Shown here piece after piece: positions 54,592 through 62,572 of a stretch of 64,000 nucleotides of DNA. This DNA is from Poriferisodalis sp965208925 (GTDB lineage Bacteria > Actinomycetota > Acidimicrobiia > Acidimicrobiales > Poriferisodalaceae). Both the position numbers and the translations under genes were made by a program. The notes below the pieces were generated by a model. The model was not told the origin of the DNA. It saw only the letters and a program-made list of their open reading frames with translations, and did not search any database. The DNA is taken from the NCBI RefSeq assembly GCF_965208925.1, contig NZ_OZ242364.1, forward strand, positions 124,001 to 188,000, written 5' to 3'. How positions within the stretch are numbered: position 1 is the stretch's first letter; every line of letters begins with the position of its first letter.

Positions 54592-57500
54592 TTGCGACAA
54601 TCAAGCGCGCAGATACCTCTGCGGTCTGACAGTCCCGGACCCGCGCCGTCGCGGTGGTGGCTTGCTGCGTTGATCGGTTTGTCCGCTTCTGTTCTGCCGG
54701 TCTCGTGGGTGGGTGCGCTGGAACAGCGGGCTGATGCCAGCGATTCGGCTTCGGAAGCCGAGGCGCAGCGTGAAGCTGTACCTGACGACTCAATGCCCAG
54801 TGACCTAGCGGGTGGTGCGGAGGTAGTGCGCTACACAGGCTCGGATCCGTACGAGCTGTCGTTGGCGGTGGCGCAGGCGCTGGTGGACGCCGAGGGTGGC
54901 ACTTCGGAATGGGTGGTGCTGGCCTCCGGTGAGTCGTGGGCTGATGCCGCGACTGCCGGCCCGTTGGCAGCGTCGCTGGGCGCGCCAGTGGTCTTGGTGC
55001 CTCCGGGCGACCTACAAGCCGCCGGGGCGCGGCTCGAACTAGTGAAGTTCTTGAGATCGTCGAGTGTCCGTCGAGTCGTGATCGTCGGCAGCTCCGACGT
55101 GCTGCCCAATCATGAGTCGTCGGTGCTGTTCGGGCTGGGGATGCTGCCTCGCAACATCGAAAGCATCTACGGCGATGACCTGGTCGGATCCGCGATCGCG
55201 GTTGCAGAGCGGATCGGCACTCCTCCTGAACTCGGGGAACTGGGCCGCACAGCGATCATCGCCAGCAACCAGAGCATCGCCGATGCGGTGGCGGTGGGAC
55301 CCCTCGCGGCTGCGGGTCCGTTCCCGCTGTTGCTCACCGCACCCGATGAACTCGACCCGCGCATCACCGCTTACCTCGAAGAGCGCGAGATCGAGCACGT
55401 GGTGCTGGTTGGTGGCACCAACGCAATCGCGCCAGCCATACGAAAGGCAATTGATATCGCTGGCGCAACGGCGACCCGCTTGGCAGGCGAAGATCGATAC
55501 CACACCGCCGCATTGGCGATGGATTTGCTCGCCGAGGTTCCCCGCTGCACCGAGGACGCAATCGACAACATCGGCCTCGCGCCAGCAGGCGAGCCGCTCC
55601 TCGCCCTGACCGCAGGCCGCCTGCTGGGACCGCAGTGCATCCCGCTGCTGTTCACCGATGCCGATCGGCTCGCACTGGTTACCCAGAACCATCTCTACCT
55701 GTATCGGAGCCGAACCGGCATAAAGCCGGGCTGGCATCTCGTCGGCAATAGCGTCAGCGTCGATTCCTCAGCAATCGAGCGCCCACCGGTGCGCATGGCG
55801 ACCGTCGCAGACAACCCCGACGGCGACGGCCAGCACATCGTGGTCCTCGACGAGCACCACAATCCCACTCGCTATCTGCTCGACGCAGGCTTCGACGGAA
55901 TCACGGGCGTGGAGTGGACAACCAACCGCTCGGCTCTTGCATTCACCGGCGTCCGGGAGGGCACCCGGATTCCCTACGCCCATTGGGTGGACAGGGGTAG
56001 GTACGTCACTCGTGAGGGCGTCGGGGACGGTGCCCGGGGCATGTACGAACTCGACCTTCGCAGCGGCATAGCGCGGCCCCGGCCACGCTTCCCGACATGG
56101 TACGAACACTTGGTCCAAGACCACTGGGTCGACCCCATGCCCTCTGTAGACCGCGCGTACATCGTGTTCCGCGCCCCCACCGAGGACTTTGCGGGACACT
56201 CGCTGTTCGCACTCGACGTGGAATCCGGTGAGGTGCGCCAGCTCACGCACAACAACACGAATGACACCCATCATGTTGTGAGTTCGGACTGGTTGTCTGG
56301 TGGACAGCGGTTGATCTATGCGCACCTCGATATCTCGCAGATCGAAGAACCGAGCCCAAAGGACGGCCCTTCGAACGCTCACGCATATGCAAGACCTGAC
56401 ACCAGGCAATTCGGCAGCAAGTGCGGCAATGTTCCGCTGCGCCGAGCTCACATCGTCAATGTCGAAGATGGCCTAGTGCGGCCGCTGCCTCACGGAAACC
56501 ACCTCATCGACGAACCGATCGTGCCCTCACCCGACGGCCGGTTCGTGGCCATCAAGAGCTACGAAGACTACGAGCTCACGCCCGAGCGAGACCTTTACGG
56601 GTACTTCCGTTGGCGCTGCACCCATGACGGCATCGGAATACCGTCAATCTCGGTGCTCGACCTGAGAGGTTCCGAACCCCAGACGGTCAACGAGAACACC
56701 ACGAGCGGCTTCACCCCGACGTGGTCGCCTGACAGCAAGTACCTCATGTTCCGAGCACCGACGGAGGGGCATGAGGGTCACTCGTTGTTTGCCGTGGACG
56801 TATCGACGGGAGAGGCGACCCGCTTCACTCACAACCAGTCGAACGAGCATCATCACGTCGCGCAAGAGTGGCTGCTGAACGGAAGCAAGCTGCTCTATAC
56901 CGTGCAGAGCATCGAGGAACTAGAGGGGCCGTGCCATCACGTCTCGCCGGCGCAGGGGCGTCGACGAGGCGTGCCACACGTCGAAGCCCATGTGCTTGAC
57001 GTCTCGAATCGTCACTCAGCGCAGCTCGCGTACGAGGGACTCATCATCAATCGCTACTACGACGCCGCGTTCAGCCTCTCTCCCAACGAGACACACGTCG
57101 CCTTGGTGAGTTCGCCTTCCTACGAGTACTACACCGCCCAAGGCGGATGCTCATACCTCTCGAGGGGCGCCTACCAAATGTACGTATTCGACATCAGCAC
57201 TGCGCAGCCTCGACAAGTCGTGATCGATGGGGACTCGGCGGCCGGCACACTGTGGTCGCCTGATGGCCGGTACCTCGCGTTCTGGCAACGCAAGAACAGT
57301 GGCTCATCCGTGTCGCATTTCGTCCTGGACACCCAAGACGGCTCAGTCCGCTCGATTCACTTCCCAGATACGTACCAGACTCAAGCACGGCTGCACCGCG
57401 TGGCGTGGGCTCCCGATAGCTCCCGAGTCCTCTACGAACTCGAACGTGGCTCGTATGGAAACCGGACATATCTGTCGGTGGTTGCAGAGGTCGAGACGCC

Positions 57501-57825
57501 ATTGATCGTCAAGCTTCAGATGACCGCTGACTCCCCGCACCGCCTGCCCTTCCATGGCTTCTCGACCGATGGTCGAGCGGTCATCCAGGGAACCGGCTAC
57601 GGAGGCACCGCCGCTGCACGAGGGCTGTTGGTCCATGACATCGTCACCGGCACCTTTCTCGGCACATACCACATCTACGCGGCAACTGAGCCAGGAAAAC
57701 CTGTGTTGGACAATCCCGGTGATATCGGCGACGTCAACAACTACTTTCGCTTCTCAGCGCAGTGGACGACGACTGGCATCCACGCAACCGGTGAGTACTA
57801 TCTCGCGCACTCCTACGACTACTAG
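54592..57825 (+). CDS. Secreted CWB2 repeat and PD40-type beta-propeller protein
   Basis: A 1077-residue secreted protein. The TTG start is followed by a signal-like helix (WWLAALIGLSASVLPVSW) ending near residue 42. Residues about 75-370 contain cell-wall-binding type 2 repeats (WVVLASGESWADAATAGPL, VVLVGGTNAIAPAIRKAI). The remaining 650 residues form TolB/WD40-like propeller blades with SPDG and SPDS motifs. One long unit is duplicated: FRAPTEDFAGHSLFALDV and FRAPTEGHEGHSLFAVDV share a common order and the following HNNTNDTHHV/HNQSNEHHHV. It probably binds wall polymers and other surface ligands. Its stop overlaps that of the convergent LLM gene. Confidence 0.85.
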   Translation: MRQSSAQIPLRSDSPGPAPSRWWLAALIGLSASVLPVSWVGALEQRADASDSASEAEAQREAVPDDSMPSDLAGGAEVVRYTGSDPYELSLAVAQALVDAEGGTSEWVVLASGESWADAATAGPLAASLGAPVVLVPPGDLQAAGARLELVKFLRSSSVRRVVIVGSSDVLPNHESSVLFGLGMLPRNIESIYGDDLVGSAIAVAERIGTPPELGELGRTAIIASNQSIADAVAVGPLAAAGPFPLLLTAPDELDPRITAYLEEREIEHVVLVGGTNAIAPAIRKAIDIAGATATRLAGEDRYHTAALAMDLLAEVPRCTEDAIDNIGLAPAGEPLLALTAGRLLGPQCIPLLFTDADRLALVTQNHLYLYRSRTGIKPGWHLVGNSVSVDSSAIERPPVRMATVADNPDGDGQHIVVLDEHHNPTRYLLDAGFDGITGVEWTTNRSALAFTGVREGTRIPYAHWVDRGRYVTREGVGDGARGMYELDLRSGIARPRPRFPTWYEHLVQDHWVDPMPSVDRAYIVFRAPTEDFAGHSLFALDVESGEVRQLTHNNTNDTHHVVSSDWLSGGQRLIYAHLDISQIEEPSPKDGPSNAHAYARPDTRQFGSKCGNVPLRRAHIVNVEDGLVRPLPHGNHLIDEPIVPSPDGRFVAIKSYEDYELTPERDLYGYFRWRCTHDGIGIPSISVLDLRGSEPQTVNENTTSGFTPTWSPDSKYLMFRAPTEGHEGHSLFAVDVSTGEATRFTHNQSNEHHHVAQEWLLNGSKLLYTVQSIEELEGPCHHVSPAQGRRRGVPHVEAHVLDVSNRHSAQLAYEGLIINRYYDAAFSLSPNETHVALVSSPSYEYYTAQGGCSYLSRGAYQMYVFDISTAQPRQVVIDGDSAAGTLWSPDGRYLAFWQRKNSGSSVSHFVLDTQDGSVRSIHFPDTYQTQARLHRVAWAPDSSRVLYELERGSYGNRTYLSVVAEVETPLIVKLQMTADSPHRLPFHGFSTDGRAVIQGTGYGGTAAARGLLVHDIVTGTFLGTYHIYAATEPGKPVLDNPGDIGDVNNYFRFSAQWTTTGIHATGEYYLAHSYDY

Positions 57826-58727
57826 GCAAGAAGGGCGGGGGCGAGGCGGCGCCAGCCGTCGAATGCTGCTGCGGGGTCGTCTGCCAGGACCTGCACGCAG
57901 ACGTGGTCGGCGCCGGCGTCGAAGTGGGCGTCGACACGGGCTCTGACGTCATCCTCGGTGCCCCAGACGACGATGGCGTCGACCAGCTTGTCGGACGGGC
58001 CACCGTCGGGGCCGCCGTCGATGTCAGCCTGGGCGAAGCCCAGCCGCAGCAGGTTGTTGGCGTAGTTCGGCAGGCCCAGGTAGATCGCCATGTTCTTGCG
58101 AGCCAGTGCCCGGGCTGAATCGGCCTTCGTGTCCAGGATGGCCATCTGCTCGGGGTACAGCGCCGCGTCGGGGCCCATGGTCTCGCGGGCCACCGCCGTG
58201 TGCTCGGGCGGCACGAAGTACGGGTGGGCGCCGGCGGTCGCTGTCGCCGACAGCTCCAGCATCTTCGGGCCCAGTGCTGCCAGCACGATCTCGGGCAGCT
58301 CCTGGGGGCCGTGGGCCATGAAGCGGGACTTGCCCATGCGCTCGAGGTACTCGCGCATGTAGCTGAGCGGCTTGGAGTAGTCGTGCTTGCGGATGTACTC
58401 CACGAGGTGGTGGTGGCTGACGCCGAGACCCAGCAGGAACCGGCCACCGAACGCCTCGTCGATGGTGCGCAGCGTGTTGGCCATCGTCATGGGGTCGCGG
58501 GCGTAGATGTTGGCGATGCCGGTGGCGATCTTGATGCTGCTGGTGCCCTCCAGCAGCCGGGCGGCTGCCACAAACGGGTCACGCCCGACAGCCTCGGGGA
58601 TCCAGAACGCCCCGTAGCCCAGCTCTTCGGCTTCGGCCACGAACTCCACGCCCTGCGCAGACGGCAGCGCGTCGAGCACCCCCGTCCAGATGCCGATGCG
58701 TCCCAGGTCGATGCTTCCCATGCTCAT
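57822..58727 (-). CDS. LLM-class F420-dependent oxidoreductase
   Basis: A 301-residue luciferase-like monooxygenase fold protein. It has the N-terminal GRIGIWTGVLDALPS, FWIPEAVGRDPFVAAA, the central LLGLGVSHHHLVE and the C-terminal VQVLADDP. These match the F420-dependent LLM family found in mycobacteria, which reduces or oxidises diverse compounds with cofactor F420. Start ATG at 58727 or the third codon. Substrate unknown. F420 synthesis genes are not in the window. Confidence 0.9.
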   Translation of the reverse strand: MSMGSIDLGRIGIWTGVLDALPSAQGVEFVAEAEELGYGAFWIPEAVGRDPFVAAARLLEGTSSIKIATGIANIYARDPMTMANTLRTIDEAFGGRFLLGLGVSHHHLVEYIRKHDYSKPLSYMREYLERMGKSRFMAHGPQELPEIVLAALGPKMLELSATATAGAHPYFVPPEHTAVARETMGPDAALYPEQMAILDTKADSARALARKNMAIYLGLPNYANNLLRLGFAQADIDGGPDGGPSDKLVDAIVVWGTEDDVRARVDAHFDAGADHVCVQVLADDPAAAFDGWRRLAPALLA

Positions 58728-58795
58728 GGGCCGTGACGCTACCGCCGCTGCTTCGGCGCGTCAGGTTGACGACCGGGGCGAAACGACGCGCGCGA

Positions 58796-59314
58796 TCAGT
58801 CGATGCGGCGGAGTTCGCCCATGTAGCGGACGCGGCGGTCCAGGTAGTTCTGAACGCCGGGCATGATCAGCGGGGTCGTGTCGACGCCCTCGCGGATCTT
58901 GGCCGGGGTGCCCACCGCGATCGTGCCCGGTGGCACCTTCATGCCGCCTGGCACCACGGCGCCTGCGCCCACCAGCGCCCGTTCGCCGACCTCGGCGTCG
59001 TGCAGCACGATGGCCCCCGTGCCGATGAGCGCCTCGTCGTGCACCACACCGCCCTCGATGTGCGCAAGGTGGCCGATGGTGCAGCGCTCCCCCACGGTCG
59101 TCGGCCATTCCTCAGTCACATGCAGCACGGCGTTGTCCTGCACCGATGTACCGGCCCCGATGACGATGTCGTTGTCGTCGCCGCGCAGCACCGCACCCGA
59201 CCAGATTGACGCCTCCGCGCCGATGGTCACCCTCCCGATGATGATCGCTTCGGGCATCACGAAGGCGTCGGGGTGGATGTCGGGCTCGTAGTCGCCAAGC
59301 GCATAGATGGGCAC
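58796..59314 (-). CDS. Gamma-carbonic anhydrase-like hexapeptide-repeat protein
   Basis: A 172-residue left-handed beta-helix protein. The hexapeptide-rich body includes IWSGAVLRGDDNDIVIGAG, the metal histidines in IGHLAHIEGGVVHDEALIG and AIVLHDAEVG. This is the gamma carbonic anhydrase/PaaY class, often active with zinc or iron, though many members have no proven activity. GTG start. It is convergent with no gene and divergent from the oligopeptidase gene with about 75 bases between. Confidence 0.88.
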   Translation of the reverse strand: MPIYALGDYEPDIHPDAFVMPEAIIIGRVTIGAEASIWSGAVLRGDDNDIVIGAGTSVQDNAVLHVTEEWPTTVGERCTIGHLAHIEGGVVHDEALIGTGAIVLHDAEVGERALVGAGAVVPGGMKVPPGTIAVGTPAKIREGVDTTPLIMPGVQNYLDRRVRYMGELRRID

Positions 59315-59388
59315 GTCGCCACGCTACGCGGTTGTCGCCAGCCGCCACACATGGCCCGACGCAGGCCGGGCGGTACGGTGCGCATTCC

Positions 59389-61569
59389 ATGACGCAGCCT
59401 CCGGTGGCACCGCAGCGGGCCCATGTCCGGCGCATTCACGGCACCGAGACCGACGACCCGTGGCGCTGGCTGCGCGACCGCGACGACCCGGCGGTGCGGG
59501 AGTACCTCGAAGCCGAGAATGCCTACACCGAAGCTGCCACTGCCCACCTGGCCGAGTTGCGCGAGGCGATCTTCGGTGAGATCAAGGGACGCACCAAAGA
59601 GACCCACCAGTCGCTCCCGACGCCCAAGGACGACTGGGAATACCGGGCTCGCACGGTGGAGGGCCTGCAGTACGTCATCCATGTGCGGCGCCCCCGCGGC
59701 GGCACCGACGATGACGAGGTGGTGCTGCTCGACGAGAACGAGCTGGCCGAGGGTCACGAGTACTTCGCCGTCGGCGACCTGGCGGTCAGCAGGGACCATC
59801 GCCTGCTCGCTTACACCGTCGACACCGACGGCGACGAGCAGTACGCGCTGACCGTTTTCGACATCGCCAGCGGCGAGGTGCTCGACGGCCCGGACATCCC
59901 AGCCCCAGGGTGCGGACTCAGCGAGCTCAGCTACGGGCTGGTGTGGGCGAACGACAGCTCGACGCTGTTCGCCGTTCGCACCGACGAGGCCCAGCGCCCC
60001 AACCGGGTCATCCGCCACATCGTGGGCACCGACCCCTTAGACGACGCAGAGGTGTACTGCGAGGTCGACGAACGGTTCTGGGTGGGCGTTGGCGCTACCA
60101 GCAGCGAACGCTTCGTGGTGATCGGCTCGCAGTCGAAGACCACGTCCGAGCACCGGCTGGTGGACGCCGATCGGCCTGACTCAGAACCATTGCTCGTGCG
60201 CGAGCGGCGAGCGAATATCGAGTACGGCATCGATCACCAAGGCGAGCGACTGCTCATCGCGACGAACGATGGCGCGCTGGATTTCCGGCTAGTGGAGGCA
60301 CCCGTGCCGAGTGCAGGCGACGCACCGGCCACGGGCGAATCACCTGGCGCGGGCGACGCACCGCCAGAGGACGCTCCTCCCCGGCACGGCAGCACGTGGC
60401 GCGAGCTGATCGGCGCCCGCGACGGCATCCGCATCGACGGCATCGACTGCTTTCAGGACTTCGTGGTGGTTCACGAGCGCCAGGACGGTCTGGTCCGGCT
60501 GCGGGTTCATGACACTCGCAGCGCCCAGCCGAGCGGGCTGGATTCGAATGGTGCAGATTCGAGCAAGCTCGGCCCTTCGTTCGAGATCGAGATGCCCGAG
60601 TCCGTCTACGAGGCCGGCGGCGGGGCAAATGCCGAATTCGACACCCGCCGCTACCGCTTCGGCTATACGTCGATGGTGACGCCGCCGTCGATCTTCGAGC
60701 TGGATCTCGACAGCGGCCAACGGGAACTGCTCGATCAGTTGCCGGTGCTGGGCGATGTCGACCTGAGCGCCTACCGGACCGAGCGCATCAGCACCACAGC
60801 GCAGGACGGCACAGCAGTGCCGATCAGCCTGGTGTGGAAGCCGAGCGCAGTGAACTGGCCCGCACCGTGCCTGCTGTACGGCTACGGCGCCTACGAGATC
60901 CCGATGCCGGCATCGTTCTCGACGGCCCGGCTGTCGCTGCTGGATCGGGGCGTGCTGTTCGCCATCGCGCACGTCCGCGGCGGCGGCGAGCTGGGACGGG
61001 CCTGGTACGAGGAGGGCAAGCTCGCCAACAAGCGCAACACGTTCGACGACTTCGCTGCCTGTGCCGGCCACCTTGGCTCAGCAGGCTGGGCAGATGCGGC
61101 CCGGATCTGCGCCCGTGGCGGCAGTGCCGGCGGCCTGCTGATGGGCGCGATGGTGAACCGCCACCCGGAGCTGTTCTGCGGCGTCGTGGCCGAGGTCCCT
61201 TTCGTGGACGTGCTGAACACGATGCTCGACCCGGCCATCCCGCTCACGGTCACCGAGTACGACGAGTGGGGCGACCCCGCTGATCCGGCGGTGTTCGAGA
61301 CGATCCGGTCGTACGCGCCCTACGAGAACGTCGAGCAAGCCGACCACCCGGCACTGCTGGTGACCGCCGGGCTGACTGATCCGCGGGTGCAGTACTGGGA
61401 ACCCGCCAAGTGGGTGGCGAAGCTGCGGGCGACGACCACGTCGAGCAAGCCGATCCTGCTGCGCACCGAGATGGATGCCGGCCACGGCGGGCCCTCAGGC
61501 CGCTACGACGCCTGGCGCGACGAGGCGTTCATCCTGGCGTTCATCTGCGACGTGCTCGCCGTGGCGTAG
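59389..61569 (+). CDS. ptrB: Oligopeptidase B (S9A prolyl oligopeptidase family)
   Basis: A 726-residue serine peptidase. The N-terminal propeller starts TDDPWRWLRDRDDPAV, and the catalytic domain holds the nucleophile in RGGSAGGLLMGA, the Asp in TDPRVQYWEPAKW and the His in DAGHGG. It cuts short peptides after basic residues. Start ATG at 59389 begins the family sequence. A Gly/Ala/Pro-rich 30-residue insertion (SAGDAPATGESPGAGD) sits in a propeller loop. It is cytosolic or periplasmic; no clear signal peptide. Confidence 0.93.
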   Translation: MTQPPVAPQRAHVRRIHGTETDDPWRWLRDRDDPAVREYLEAENAYTEAATAHLAELREAIFGEIKGRTKETHQSLPTPKDDWEYRARTVEGLQYVIHVRRPRGGTDDDEVVLLDENELAEGHEYFAVGDLAVSRDHRLLAYTVDTDGDEQYALTVFDIASGEVLDGPDIPAPGCGLSELSYGLVWANDSSTLFAVRTDEAQRPNRVIRHIVGTDPLDDAEVYCEVDERFWVGVGATSSERFVVIGSQSKTTSEHRLVDADRPDSEPLLVRERRANIEYGIDHQGERLLIATNDGALDFRLVEAPVPSAGDAPATGESPGAGDAPPEDAPPRHGSTWRELIGARDGIRIDGIDCFQDFVVVHERQDGLVRLRVHDTRSAQPSGLDSNGADSSKLGPSFEIEMPESVYEAGGGANAEFDTRRYRFGYTSMVTPPSIFELDLDSGQRELLDQLPVLGDVDLSAYRTERISTTAQDGTAVPISLVWKPSAVNWPAPCLLYGYGAYEIPMPASFSTARLSLLDRGVLFAIAHVRGGGELGRAWYEEGKLANKRNTFDDFAACAGHLGSAGWADAARICARGGSAGGLLMGAMVNRHPELFCGVVAEVPFVDVLNTMLDPAIPLTVTEYDEWGDPADPAVFETIRSYAPYENVEQADHPALLVTAGLTDPRVQYWEPAKWVAKLRATTTSSKPILLRTEMDAGHGGPSGRYDAWRDEAFILAFICDVLAVA

Positions 61570-61622
61570 CCACGCGAGGAAGACACGGGTGGGGTGAGCC
61601 ATGCGCAGCGGGCACGAGTGGA

Positions 61623-61997
61623 CTAGAGCAGCGCGACCACCGCGATCCCAGCCAGCGCAGCGTTGCGCAGGAGCGAACCGGCACCCACCGGCTTCGCGGA
61701 CCAGCGGCCGAAGCAAGCGCAGGCGGGACGCTCAGCGATCGGCCGGCGCAGCACGCGCAGCAGGGCAATGCTGAATACCGCCAGCAGCACCAGCGCCAGC
61801 CACGCCGGCCATGGCCGGACCGCACCGGCCGCAAGCGCCGCGCCGAGCACGATCTCGACCGGAGCGATCAACGGCACCGACCAGGCTGGCGCGCCCATCC
61901 CATTTGCAGCGTCCGGCCAGGACGGGTCGCGCAGCTTCAGTGCCCCTGACGCCAGGAACAGCACACCCAGCACGATGCTGGCGATGGTGCCGGTCAC
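61623..61997 (-). CDS. MauE/DoxX-like membrane protein
   Basis: A 124-residue protein with four hydrophobic segments, the order and the ending CACFGRWSAKPVGAGSLLRN matching the MauE/DoxX-type family. MauE is linked to methylamine dehydrogenase disulfide formation; many homologues have a redox role in envelope sulfur chemistry. The CxC pair near the C terminus may be relevant. It is convergent with oligopeptidase B and 32 bases from the flavin reductase on the same strand. Confidence 0.82.
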   Translation of the reverse strand: MTGTIASIVLGVLFLASGALKLRDPSWPDAANGMGAPAWSVPLIAPVEIVLGAALAAGAVRPWPAWLALVLLAVFSIALLRVLRRPIAERPACACFGRWSAKPVGAGSLLRNAALAGIAVVALL

Positions 61998-62029
61998 CTG
62001 ATCACCGTGCCCAGCGCATCGGCCTGCCG

Positions 62030-62524
62030 TCAGGCGAAGGTGCCGTAGCCACCCTTCCAGAACAGCAGGGGATCCTTGGCGTCGAGCACTTCGAGCTCGA
62101 CCACTCGCCCCACGACGATGTCATGATCGCCGCCGTCGTACACGGCTTCGATCGTGCAGTCGATGTAGCCGATCGAGCCCTCGATGATCGGGGCGCCTGT
62201 CGGTCCTGGCCGCCACTCGACATCGGCGAACTTGTCATCGGCCCGGCTGGCCATCACACCGCAGGTGGCCATCTGGTCCTGGGCCATGATGTTCACGCAG
62301 AAGCTGCCCGCGGCCCGGATGCCGGCCCAGGATCCCGAGTCCTTCGTGGGCAGGAACGCCACCAGCGGCGGGTCGAGCGACACCGACGTGAACGAGCCAA
62401 TGGCCATGCCGACCGGCTGGCCCTCATGCACGGCGGTCACCGCAGTGACACCAGTCGGGAAATGCCCAAGCACATCCCGGAAGAGCCTGCTGTCGATGGA
62501 GGGCTGGTCGCTCGAGTCAGTCAC
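62030..62524 (-). CDS. Flavin reductase domain protein
   Basis: A 164-residue FMN-binding reductase domain with FPTGVTAVTAVH, GSFTSVSLDPPLVAFLP, FCVNIMA and WRPGPTGAPIIEG-like segments, and the closing DIVVGRVVELE. It would use NAD(P)H to reduce free flavin for a two-component monooxygenase. The GTG at 62524 starts at family-like sequence; the 342-residue extension is antisense to the next gene. Possible partners in the window are the HpaB-like protein (15557) and the HsaA-like protein (44969), neither adjacent. Confidence 0.88.
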   Translation of the reverse strand: MTDSSDQPSIDSRLFRDVLGHFPTGVTAVTAVHEGQPVGMAIGSFTSVSLDPPLVAFLPTKDSGSWAGIRAAGSFCVNIMAQDQMATCGVMASRADDKFADVEWRPGPTGAPIIEGSIGYIDCTIEAVYDGGDHDIVVGRVVELEVLDAKDPLLFWKGGYGTFA

Positions 62525-62572
62525 GTCGCCAACCCTAGACACGCCGTCAGGTTCGGGGCGTAGCCTCCCGCC

